The translations under genes were made by a program, and so were the position numbers. From Schleiferia thermophila (lineage in GTDB: Bacteria; Bacteroidota; Bacteroidia; Flavobacteriales; Schleiferiaceae), in contig NZ_QPJS01000004.1 in the NCBI RefSeq assembly GCF_003337435.1, positions 169,646 to 233,645 on the forward strand: a DNA stretch of 64,000 nt, in the 5' to 3' direction. The notes under the pieces were generated by a model. That model was not told where the DNA came from. It worked only from the letters and a program-made list of their open reading frames with translations, and did not search any database. This document shows, in pieces, positions 43,764 to 51,477 of this stretch; the first letter of the stretch is position 1, and each line of letters begins with the position of its first letter.

Positions 43764-45206
43764 ATGAAATATTTTATTTATGCTAGAAAATCAACAGACA
43801 GCGAAGAAAGACAGGTTTTATCAATTGAAGCTCAGCTTGCTGAGTTAAAAGAATTTGCCGCCAAAGAAAAACTTGAAATCGTCGCCTCGCTTTGCGAGGC
43901 AAAAACTGCCAAAGAACCTGGCCGAACTGTGTTCGGCGAAATGTTAGATAGAATTGAAAAGGGCGAAGCCCAAGGAATTTTGGCTTGGCATCCTGATAGA
44001 CTGGCAAGAAATTCCATTGATGGCGGAAGGATTATCTATCTGCTGGACACAGGAAAACTTAAGGATTTAAAATTTCCTACTTTTTGGTTTGATAATACAC
44101 CACAAGGCAAGTTTATGTTGAATATTGCCTTTGGGCAAAGCAAATATTACATAGATAATCTTTCAGAAAACATTAAACGAGGACACAGGGCAAAACTACG
44201 AAAAGGTATTTGGCCAAGCTTTGCCCCTCTTGGATATCTCAACAACCATAAGACAAAAGGGATAGATATTGATCCAGAGAAAGCACCGCTTATCAGAAAA
44301 GCGTTTGAATTATACGCCACTGGAGAATATACGCTAAAAGCAATTGCAAAAATTTTAAAAGACGCAGGACTTAGAAGCTACAAGGGCAAGGTGCTTTCTG
44401 TTTCCTGTGTCCAGCGAATGCTTAAAAATACGTTTTACTATGGTGTTTTTAGGTTCAATGGCGAAATGTATGATGGAAGCCACGAGCCAATTATTTCCAA
44501 GAAACTTTTTGATACTATTCAACAGGTAATGAATAACAGAGGCAAGAAAAAGCGAAAAAGAAAACATAACTTTGCTTTTTCTGGGCTTATGCGTTGCGGA
44601 AATTGCGGTTGCATGATTACTGCTGAAATTCAAAAGGGATATATTTATTATCGTTGCACCAAGAAAAAGCAAAGATGCAATGAAAAGTATTTGCGCGAAG
44701 AAAAACTTGTTGAACAGCTAAAAGCAATAATTCAAAAAGTTTCCTTGCCAGATGAATGGGCAGAGAAAATGTTGGAAGAAATTGAGAAAGAGAAGGAACA
44801 GGCCAAACAAGAAACAAAATCACTTGTTCAAAATCTATTAAAACAAAAAGTGGCAATTGAAAGGAAGATGGACAGACTGCTTGATCTTTATATTGAAGGC
44901 AAGGGTATTGAACCGGAAGAATATCAAGCTAAAAAACAGAAACTTCTTAATGAAAAACTGAAAATTCAACAGAAGATTAAAGATTTTGAACAAACAGGAA
45001 ATAATTGGCTCGAACCAATGAAAAAAATGATTTTAGCCAGTAGCCAAGCCAAAATTCTATCGTCGCAGAACGACAATTCTCAAATTCGAGCATTTCTAAA
45101 AAATATCGGCTCGAACTTTATTTTAAAAGGTAAAAAATTCCAATTTGAAGGGAAAATCGGCTGGCGTGCCCTTTTAAATTCCCCCCAGAATACCAATTGG
45201 CGGTGA
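43764..45206 (+). CDS. Large serine recombinase
   Basis: 480 aa. Resolvase domain 1-150 with YARKSTDSEERQ (nucleophile Ser10) and LAWHPDRLARNSIDGG; recombinase domain (about 155-260, GYLNNHKTKGIDIDPEKAPLIRKAFELYATGEYT); zinc ribbon CGNCGCM...YRCTKKKQRC; long coiled coil (about 310-420). It should catalyse integration and excision between short att cores. Codons 41-46 (ASLCEA) come from a 17-base palindrome, GCCTCGC-TTT-GCGAGGC. The last codons and stop lie in the tRNA-Ser CCA end and acceptor stem. The GQSKYYIDNLSENIKRG style resembles recombinases of Patescibacteria from memory. Confidence 0.92.
   Translation: MKYFIYARKSTDSEERQVLSIEAQLAELKEFAAKEKLEIVASLCEAKTAKEPGRTVFGEMLDRIEKGEAQGILAWHPDRLARNSIDGGRIIYLLDTGKLKDLKFPTFWFDNTPQGKFMLNIAFGQSKYYIDNLSENIKRGHRAKLRKGIWPSFAPLGYLNNHKTKGIDIDPEKAPLIRKAFELYATGEYTLKAIAKILKDAGLRSYKGKVLSVSCVQRMLKNTFYYGVFRFNGEMYDGSHEPIISKKLFDTIQQVMNNRGKKKRKRKHNFAFSGLMRCGNCGCMITAEIQKGYIYYRCTKKKQRCNEKYLREEKLVEQLKAIIQKVSLPDEWAEKMLEEIEKEKEQAKQETKSLVQNLLKQKVAIERKMDRLLDLYIEGKGIEPEEYQAKKQKLLNEKLKIQQKIKDFEQTGNNWLEPMKKMILASSQAKILSSQNDNSQIRAFLKNIGSNFILKGKKFQFEGKIGWRALLNSPQNTNWR
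43884..43900. repeat. 17-base palindrome inside the recombinase gene
   Basis: GCCTCGCTTTGCGAGGC, 7-bp arms and TTT loop, keeps the reading frame. In the relic copies, the 125-bp repeat occupies exactly this position. Confidence 0.9.
45148..45205 (-). repeat. 58-bp inverted repeat, right copy, entering tRNA-Ser
   Basis: Exact inverted partner of 43627-43684. Its outer 8 bases (45198-45205) are the CCA, discriminator and first four acceptor-stem bases of the tRNA, so the tRNA 3' end supplies the attachment core. Confidence 0.92.
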
Positions 45207-45287
45207 GGGGGGGATTCGAACCCCCGGTTCCGTTGCCGGAACGACAGTTTAGCAAACTGTTGGTTTAAGCCACTCACCCACCTCACC
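45198..45287 (-). tRNA. tRNA-Ser(GCT)
   Basis: Acceptor stem GGTGAGG/CCTCACC, anticodon arm ACAGT-TTGCTAA-ACTGT giving anticodon GCT, a long variable arm (CGTTCC...GGAAC) of class II tRNAs, T-arm GGGGGTTCGAATCCCCC, discriminator G and encoded CCA. It reads serine AGC/AGU codons. The convergent recombinase gene ends within its acceptor stem. Confidence 0.95.
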
Positions 45288-45368
45288 AGGGATGCAATCT
45301 GCTATTGTTAACGTGCCGCAAATGTAGGACTGACGTTGGTATTTCCAAATCCGAAGAAAATAAAATTT

Positions 45369-47150
45369 TCAATTCAAATCTGCCTCCACGTTTGCCGATT
45401 GTGTCTGTTGGATGTACAGTTCGGCATACAGTCCCCCTTTTGCAATCAATTGTTCATGGGTGCCTTGCTCTATAATTTTTCCTTGGTCAAGGACCAGGAT
45501 CTGGTCAGCGTCTTTTACAGAGGAGATTCTGTGAGAAATGATGACAGCAGTAGTGTTTTCGGTTAGGGAACGTAGATTTTTCAGTATCCGATCTTCGGTT
45601 TCAGTATCCACAGCAGAGAGGCAGTCGTCTAGAATGTACAATACGGGATTACGGGCAATGGCCCGTGCCAAGGCGGTTCTTTGTTTTTGCCCTCCAGATA
45701 GCGTTATGCCTCGTTCACCAACTCGCGTTTGATAAGCCAATGGAAAATCCTTAATGTTGTCAGCCAGGTCTGCAAGCTCGGCCGATGTGTAAATGATCTC
45801 TTCCTCGGCCGTATCCAATCCAAATCCAATATTGTTGAACAAAGAGTCTGAAAACAAGTAACTGTCCTGAGGCACTGCACCTATGGCTTTTCGGTAGTTT
45901 TCGAGGTTTATGGTTCTCAAATCGCGGTCGTCGGCCAATACGATGCCCTCTGTAGGGTCGTATTGTCGCAGTATCAGGGCGGCAATGGTGCTTTTACCCG
46001 TCCCGGTCTTGCCTACGATTCCCACTGTGCTTCCGGGCTCGATTACAAAGCTGACTTTATCAAGCGCCTTAACGCCACTATCAGGGTAAATGAAAGTGAC
46101 CTCTCTGAATTCAATTTTTCCTTTGAACTCAAAAGACTCCTTGGTAGGATTGGAAATATTGGGTTTAGTTTGAAGAAATTCGTTTATTCTCTTTTGAGAA
46201 GCTTCGGCACGCTGTACAATAGAGGTAACCCAGCCAATGGAAGTAACCGGCCAAGTCAGCATATTTACATATAGAATAAATTCTGCAATGTTTCCTGTGG
46301 TGAGATTTCCCGATAGGGTTTCCAGGCCGCCGATATATACTGTGATGAGGGTGCTTAGCCCAATGAGAAACATTACCAAGGGCATAAAAAGAGCATTTAC
46401 TCTATACAATCTTTCATTTATCCGGCTGTAGTCAGCGGATTCTTCAGAAAAAAGGTCAGTAAAAAAATGTTCTTTAGAGAATGCCTTTATGACTCTGATT
46501 CCGGAGAAGGTCTCCTGAGCTAAAGTACTCAGGTCAGATAACTTTCTCTGAACGGCTTCGCTGCGTTCGTTGATGCGTCTGCTGACTTTGTATATTAAAA
46601 ATGACAAAACAGGTAAAGGAAGGAGTACATACACAGTAAGCTTGGGGCTTATGGAATACATGATAGGTATCACAATGGCAAGGGTGATGAACACATTGAT
46701 GCCATACATTACTGCCGGACCTATGTACATACGCACCCGGCTCACATCTTCAGAAATCCTGTTCATCAAATCACCGGTCGAATTTGAGCGGTAAAAGCCC
46801 TGGTCAAGAAGCAGGTAGTGATTGAAAATTTCATTTTTTAAGTCATACTCGATTCGGCGACTCGCGACTATGATGGTTTGGCGCATAAAAAAGGTAAAAG
46901 CCCCTTTGAGCAGAGAAGCACCAACGATGACGGCCGCATACCAGGCAAGTACGGAACCTATGCTTGTGTAGTCTATAGCATTTCCTTTTTGGTACAGCTG
47001 GATGACTTCCTCTACCTTGTCAAAACTGTTTCGTATATACTGCGCGGGAAAGATGCCGAAAACAACCGAAATCGCCACAAAAAGAGTTCCGGTAAGGAAG
47101 TGCCATTTGTAATTGAGAATGTATTTATTCAGGTAAAACAGGTTTTTCAT
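45369..47150 (-). CDS. ABC exporter, fused membrane and ATPase domains (MsbA/MdlB type)
   Basis: 593 aa half-transporter. Six membrane helices (about 15-310) then an ATPase domain: Walker A GKTGTGKST (about 380), Q-loop AVPQDSYLFSDSL, signature LSGGQKQR, Walker B LYILDDCLSAVD and ISHRISSV. Asp replaces the usual catalytic Glu after Walker B (ILDDCLSAVD), as in heterodimeric exporters with one degenerate site such as the YheI/MdlA type, so a partner subunit may exist elsewhere. Substrate unknown. Confidence 0.9.
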   Translation of the reverse strand: MKNLFYLNKYILNYKWHFLTGTLFVAISVVFGIFPAQYIRNSFDKVEEVIQLYQKGNAIDYTSIGSVLAWYAAVIVGASLLKGAFTFFMRQTIIVASRRIEYDLKNEIFNHYLLLDQGFYRSNSTGDLMNRISEDVSRVRMYIGPAVMYGINVFITLAIVIPIMYSISPKLTVYVLLPLPVLSFLIYKVSRRINERSEAVQRKLSDLSTLAQETFSGIRVIKAFSKEHFFTDLFSEESADYSRINERLYRVNALFMPLVMFLIGLSTLITVYIGGLETLSGNLTTGNIAEFILYVNMLTWPVTSIGWVTSIVQRAEASQKRINEFLQTKPNISNPTKESFEFKGKIEFREVTFIYPDSGVKALDKVSFVIEPGSTVGIVGKTGTGKSTIAALILRQYDPTEGIVLADDRDLRTINLENYRKAIGAVPQDSYLFSDSLFNNIGFGLDTAEEEIIYTSAELADLADNIKDFPLAYQTRVGERGITLSGGQKQRTALARAIARNPVLYILDDCLSAVDTETEDRILKNLRSLTENTTAVIISHRISSVKDADQILVLDQGKIIEQGTHEQLIAKGGLYAELYIQQTQSANVEADLN

Positions 47151-47170
47151 GAATCCCTAAGACCAAATAA

Positions 47171-47203
47171 TTTGAACAACAATGCTGTGTGATTGTAGTT
47201 TTG
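47171..47203 (+). promoter_or_regulatory. Bacteroidota-type promoter of the leucine dehydrogenase operon
   Basis: TTTG (47171-47174) and TAGTTTTG (47196-47203) match the -33 and -7 consensus with a 21-base spacer. The start codon at 47264 (or an alternative ATG at 47225) follows. Downstream nusB, DUF1573 and yajC genes are close enough to share this promoter. Confidence 0.5.
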
Positions 47204-47263
47204 CTTCGCATTTTAGCACAACAAATGTACTTAACACAGAAGCCAACAAAAACCAAAACATTC

Positions 47264-48337
47264 ATGGTAGAAAAAGTTCACCCGGTCGTTTTTAGTCACG
47301 ATTTTTTCGATGGCCATGAGCAAGTGGTATTTTGCCACGATGAGGAAACAGGCCTGAAAGCCATCATCGGAATCCATTCCACAGTGCTTGGTCCAGCACT
47401 TGGAGGTACCCGCATGTGGCCTTATGAAAGTGAGTCAGCGGCATTATGGGATGTCTTACGGCTGTCCAGAGGAATGACCTTCAAAGCTTCACTGGCAGGT
47501 CTGAATCTGGGGGGAGGAAAAGCGGTAATCATTGCAGACAGCCGAAAAGACAAAACCCCGGAAATGATGAGGGCATTTGGCAGGTTTGTAAACAGCCTCT
47601 CCGGAAAGTATATTACTGCTGAAGACGTCGGAATTAAGGAAGATGATATTCGATATGTAAAGGAAGAAACCGATTTCGTGACGGGCATTCCTACAGAAAT
47701 GGGAGGAAGCGGTGACCCCAGTCCTGTGACTGCCTATGGTGTATTTGTGGGGATAAAAGCAGCAGCTAGATACAAGTGGGGGTCAGAAGAGCTAAAAGGA
47801 CGTAAAGTCCTCGTACAGGGAGTAGGCAATGTGGGTCTGACACTGGTGAAATACCTTTCTGAAGCCGGAGCAGAAGTATGGGTTCAGGATGTATACCCTG
47901 AAAAGATCCGCGAAGCTGAAGAAAAATACAATGCCAGAGCATACACCGGACACTTCGCCGATGCTGAGGTGGACATTTATTCCCCTTGTGCACTGGGAGC
48001 AACGCTCGACGAACAGACCATCCCCGCATTGAAATGTTCTATAGTAGCTGGAGCTGCCAACAATCAATTGGCTGATGAAACGCATCACAGCCGGATGATC
48101 CAGCAAAGGGGAATTCTCTACTGTCCGGATTTTTTGATCAATGCAGGTGGCCTTATCAATGTGTATTCCGAAATAGCCCACTACGATAGAGCGGAAGCAT
48201 TGCGTAGAACAGAAAACATCTACCATACATTGCTGGATGTCATCACTCTGAGCGAGAAAACGGGAATCACCACGCACCAGGCAGCTTACCTAAAGGCCAA
48301 GGAGAGAATTGAAAATCACAAAAAAATCCCGGTATAA
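47264..48337 (+). CDS. Leucine/phenylalanine/valine dehydrogenase (Glu/Leu/Phe/Val family)
   Basis: 357 aa from MVEKVHPVVFSHDF. Substrate-binding part: LGPALGGTRMWPYESESAAL and SLAGLNLGGGKAVIIAD with the catalytic Lys; Asp in KYITAEDVGI; NAD-binding part KGRKVLVQGVGNVGLTLVKYL. Length and the GGTRMW motif match leucine dehydrogenase, which deaminates branched-chain amino acids to 2-oxo acids. Start choice follows the family length. Confidence 0.9.
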   Translation: MVEKVHPVVFSHDFFDGHEQVVFCHDEETGLKAIIGIHSTVLGPALGGTRMWPYESESAALWDVLRLSRGMTFKASLAGLNLGGGKAVIIADSRKDKTPEMMRAFGRFVNSLSGKYITAEDVGIKEDDIRYVKEETDFVTGIPTEMGGSGDPSPVTAYGVFVGIKAAARYKWGSEELKGRKVLVQGVGNVGLTLVKYLSEAGAEVWVQDVYPEKIREAEEKYNARAYTGHFADAEVDIYSPCALGATLDEQTIPALKCSIVAGAANNQLADETHHSRMIQQRGILYCPDFLINAGGLINVYSEIAHYDRAEALRRTENIYHTLLDVITLSEKTGITTHQAAYLKAKERIENHKKIPV

Positions 48338-48342
48338 CACCA

Positions 48343-49275
48343 ATGTTAACACGAAGACAAATCCGGATAAAAACCTTTCAGGCCCTGTTTGCATATTACC
48401 ACTCCACCATTGATGTGAATGCAGGTGTAGCAAATCTTTATAAAAGCTTTGAATCCATCTACGAACTTTATTTATTTGAGCTCAGAGGGATTTTAGAAGT
48501 CAGAAACTTTGCCATGGAGCTCATCGAGAGAAGAAAACAGAAAATTAAACCCACATTTGAAGACCTGCATCCCAACCTTCGTTTTGTCAACAATAAAATT
48601 CTGCTCAGATTAGCAAATGACTCAAAAGTGGCAAAAGCATTTGAGAAAAAGAAAATCAATTGGGGTGACGATCGCGAACTCATCGGCAGAATTTTCCAGC
48701 AACTGCTGAAAAGCGAAGCCTACCTTACCTACATGAATGGTACCTCCGGAATGGACGACCTTGAATTTATCTTATGGTTGTATTCAGCCTTTTTTGCCAA
48801 CAATGAAATTGTACATCAACTTTACGAAGACAAAAACATTCATTGGGCTGAAGAACTCGAGCCTGCTCAAATGTTGGTCTGTCAAACACTACAAAACATT
48901 GCAGAGGAAAAGTCAAACATTCTATGTGATATTTTCAAAGATGAATCCGACCGGCAGATGCCTGAAATCCTCTACAGAAAAACCATAGAAAACGACAAAT
49001 ATTTGGAAGAACTCATCATCAAAAAAATAGCTAATTGGGAGCCTGACAGGATAAATATCTCTGATATGATTCTCATGAAAATGGCTATTTGTGAGTTCCT
49101 GTTTTTTGAAGAAATTCCAGTCAAAGTCACGATCAATGAATATCTGGACCTTTCAAAGCTCTATTCAACCCCTAAAAGCAGGATTTTTATCAATGGAATA
49201 ATTGATAAAATTGCACAGGAATTGACCGAGCAACACATTGCAATCAAAACTGGAAGAGGATTGTTACAAGAATAA
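48343..49275 (+). CDS. nusB: Transcription antitermination factor NusB
   Basis: 310 aa, the extended form found in Bacteroidota (others are about 140 aa). MLTRRQIRIKTFQALFAYYHS is the NusB start and WEPDRINISDMILMKMAICEF plus VTINEYLDLSKLYSTPKSRIFINGIIDKI the conserved C-terminal part. It acts with NusE (S10) on rRNA transcription. It starts 5 bases after the dehydrogenase stop. Confidence 0.92.
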   Translation: MLTRRQIRIKTFQALFAYYHSTIDVNAGVANLYKSFESIYELYLFELRGILEVRNFAMELIERRKQKIKPTFEDLHPNLRFVNNKILLRLANDSKVAKAFEKKKINWGDDRELIGRIFQQLLKSEAYLTYMNGTSGMDDLEFILWLYSAFFANNEIVHQLYEDKNIHWAEELEPAQMLVCQTLQNIAEEKSNILCDIFKDESDRQMPEILYRKTIENDKYLEELIIKKIANWEPDRINISDMILMKMAICEFLFFEEIPVKVTINEYLDLSKLYSTPKSRIFINGIIDKIAQELTEQHIAIKTGRGLLQE

Positions 49276-49289
49276 ACGTAAAACCAACT

Positions 49290-49742
49290 ATGATGAATTA
49301 CAGAATTTTGACCATTCTGCTTGCCGGTTTCATTTTCAGTGCTGCCTGTGACAATGCCAGCAGCAAAATCCGTAAAACCGGCGTGGGTACAGAAGTAGTT
49401 ACATCCGATGATCACCCGGTCTTCAAATTCGAAAGTGAAGAACACGACTTCGGAATCATTGAAGAGGGTACCATTGTAACACACGAATTTGTTTTTACCA
49501 ATGTAGGCAAATCGCCATTAGTCATCACTAATGCACAAGGCAGCTGCGGCTGTACTGTGCCCGAATATCCGAGAGATCCGGTAATGCCCGGAAAAGAGGG
49601 CAGAATTAAAGTGTCATTTGACAGTTCAAACAGAGCTGGCCGACAAGACAAAACAGTAACTATTACGGCCAATACTGTCCCCAACACCAAAATATTAAAA
49701 ATCACATCCGAAGTAGTAAGAAAAAACACACAAAACCCATAA
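49290..49742 (+). CDS. DUF1573 lipoprotein
   Basis: 150 aa. The signal ends FSAAC (lipobox), followed by an immunoglobulin-like beta domain: FESEEHDFGIIEEGTIVTHEF, FVFTNVGKSPLVITNAQGSCGCTVPEYP, VSFDSSNRAGRQDKTVTITAN. The SCGC motif is the family hallmark. Function is not established; genes of this family commonly sit between nusB and yajC in Bacteroidota, as here. Confidence 0.92.
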   Translation: MMNYRILTILLAGFIFSAACDNASSKIRKTGVGTEVVTSDDHPVFKFESEEHDFGIIEEGTIVTHEFVFTNVGKSPLVITNAQGSCGCTVPEYPRDPVMPGKEGRIKVSFDSSNRAGRQDKTVTITANTVPNTKILKITSEVVRKNTQNP

Positions 49743-49755
49743 ATACACCACCAAA

Positions 49756-50112
49756 ATGAATATCTTATTCACATTGTTTTTACAAGGACAACCCTCAGCA
49801 ATAGGCTCATTTCTACCCTTTTTGCTTCTGATTTTAGTTCTTTACTTTTTCATGATCAGACCACAAGTAAAGCGACAAAAGGAAGAAGCAAAATTTGCAG
49901 AGTCGCTGTTGAAAGGTATGCGAATTGTCACAGCAGCCGGTATACACGGTAAAATATTAGAAGTAGGTGATACCTATATTATTATAGAAAGTGAAAACAG
50001 CCGTCTGAAAATCAACAAATCAGCAGTATCAAAAGAATTAAGTCAGGTTTACAGCGATTTGAATGCCCCTATATTGGCAAAAAAAGAAGAGAAAGAGGGA
50101 GAAAAGAAATAG
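49756..50112 (+). CDS. yajC: Preprotein translocase subunit YajC
   Basis: 118 aa: one N-terminal helix (FLPFLLLILVLYFFMIRPQVKRQKEEAKF, with the conserved FMIRPQ) and a small cytosolic domain (LLKGMRIVTAAGIHGKILEV). It belongs to the SecDF-YajC complex. It is 13 bases after the DUF1573 gene and is followed by a strong terminator. Confidence 0.95.
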   Translation: MNILFTLFLQGQPSAIGSFLPFLLLILVLYFFMIRPQVKRQKEEAKFAESLLKGMRIVTAAGIHGKILEVGDTYIIIESENSRLKINKSAVSKELSQVYSDLNAPILAKKEEKEGEKK

Positions 50113-50150
50113 GATCGGAGCACATCCCCTGGCAAATTCCGAACAATTTT

Positions 50151-50181
50151 AAAAGCCGGATGCATTGCATGCCGGCTTTTT
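50151..50181 (+). terminator. Intrinsic terminator after yajC
   Basis: AAAAGCCGG and CCGGCTTTTT form the base of a stem continued by TGCA pairing, about 40 bases after the yajC stop, with a T-run. Confidence 0.85.
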
Positions 50182-50274
50182 AAATTCAGGATAACCGGCC
50201 TGTAATCAGGTGCCTGCTTACTGTTAACGCATCTATAAATACAATTTCGTGGGCTGTATTGCAGGAATTATCAT

Positions 50275-50282
50275 TACCTTTG
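50275..50282 (+). promoter_or_regulatory. Candidate -7 element of rpsP
   Basis: TACCTTTG matches TAnnTTTG, with GCA following as often seen before ribosomal-protein genes of this phylum; ATG follows 53 bases downstream. The -33 element is not clear. Confidence 0.45.
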
Positions 50283-50334
50283 CAGGCCAAAAAATAGTCT
50301 AACCGGGTTTCGTACTCTTTAAATCTGAAATTAA

Positions 50335-50823
50335 ATGGCAGTAAGACTCAGACTTCAAAGACATGGTCGTAAGGGTTATCCCTTTTACTTTATCGTGGCA
50401 GCTGACAGCCGCAGTCGAAGAGATGGTAAATTCCTGGAAAAAATCGGAATTTACAATCCAAACACAGATCCCGCTACTGTAGAAGTAAATTTTGAATCAG
50501 CAGTCCGCTGGATACAAAATGGTGCTCAACCAACTGACACGGTGCGTTCTATTCTTTCAAAAGAAGGTGTACTTCTTAAAATACACCTCATGAAAGGAGT
50601 AGCCAAAGGAGCTCTTACCGAAGAGCAGGCAGAAGAAAAATTCAACAAATGGCTGGAAGATAAAGCAGCCCGTCTAGCAGCTAAACGCGAGCAAATACTC
50701 GCGAAAAAAGAAAAAGCCAGACAAGCACGTATCGATGCCGAAAGAGCTTACAACAACCTGCGTACAGAAAAAAAGAATGCAGTAACTTCGGAGGAAGCCT
50801 CTTCCTCTTCAGAAGAAAATTAA
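50335..50823 (+). CDS. rpsP: 30S ribosomal protein S16
   Basis: 162 aa. The first 80 residues are canonical S16 ([57 protein letters not shown]); a long charged C-terminal extension (coiled K/E/A-rich, ending [10 protein letters not shown]) is common in Bacteroidota S16. It begins an rpsP-rimM operon. Confidence 0.97.
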   Translation: MAVRLRLQRHGRKGYPFYFIVAADSRSRRDGKFLEKIGIYNPNTDPATVEVNFESAVRWIQNGAQPTDTVRSILSKEGVLLKIHLMKGVAKGALTEEQAEEKFNKWLEDKAARLAAKREQILAKKEKARQARIDAERAYNNLRTEKKNAVTSEEASSSSEEN

Positions 50824-50852
50824 GTCCAGGGATGTTTGGATTTAGCCTGTAA

Positions 50853-51401
50853 ATGAGCAAATCTAAGCTGATACCTTTTGGAAAAATTATAAAACCACAT
50901 GGCCTCAACGGACATGTGGTTTTTAAATTGTACAACGACAATCTGGATATTTCCAATCTCGACCACCTTTTTATAGACATTGGAGCCGACACACTACCGT
51001 TTTTAATAGAATACATTCAGACCTTGCCCAAAGGTTTTAAAATCAAATTTGAAGAATTTTCAAAACTCGAAGACACTACAGACATCATTGGTCGGGAAGC
51101 GTTTTTACGAGAGCACGACTACAACCGATTGCTTCAAGAATCAGGAGTTGAAGAAATACCCATACTTGAATATGCGGCATTTATCGAAAACGAAAACCAA
51201 CCCTTTGGAAAAGTTGTTTCAGTGCTCGAAAACAAATATCAGAACGTCATAGAAATAGCTCACAATTCCGGGGCTCAGGTACTTGTCCCCTGGGTTGAGC
51301 CATTTATCGTCTCTATAGACCACAGCAATAAAAAAATCATTTTCAGATTGCCAGAAGGTCTTCTTGATATGTATCTGGGAAAAAAAATAATTGGTTCCTG
51401 A
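50853..51401 (+). CDS. rimM: Ribosome maturation factor RimM
   Basis: 182 aa. GKIIKPHGLNGHVVFKLYND is the RimM N-terminal barrel signature, and a PRC-barrel domain follows from about 95 (FGKVVSVLENKYQNVIEI ... VLVPWVEPFIVSID). RimM helps assemble the 30S head. It lies 29 bases after rpsP, as in many bacteria. A terminator-like hairpin lies within its first 25 codons. Confidence 0.93.
   Translation: MSKSKLIPFGKIIKPHGLNGHVVFKLYNDNLDISNLDHLFIDIGADTLPFLIEYIQTLPKGFKIKFEEFSKLEDTTDIIGREAFLREHDYNRLLQESGVEEIPILEYAAFIENENQPFGKVVSVLENKYQNVIEIAHNSGAQVLVPWVEPFIVSIDHSNKKIIFRLPEGLLDMYLGKKIIGS
50891..50923 (+). terminator. Terminator-like hairpin inside the start of rimM
   Basis: AAAACCACATG (50891-50901) pairs perfectly with CATGTGGTTTT (50913-50923), an 11-base loop between, followed by TTAAATT. 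It is within coding sequence (codons 13-24). It may attenuate rimM relative to rpsP, or be a codon coincidence. Confidence 0.45.
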
Positions 51402-51477
51402 CCAAAGGTGAGTACCCTGAAATATCACAAAATGGTTTCGATATTGAAAAGTTTAGCCCTATTCGGAAAGGGGAGAG

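Noticed and set aside
43366..43767. 133-codon frame ahead of the recombinase
   Set aside because: It reads through the 125-bp and 58-bp inverted repeats and a recombinase relic; its sequence is explained by these.
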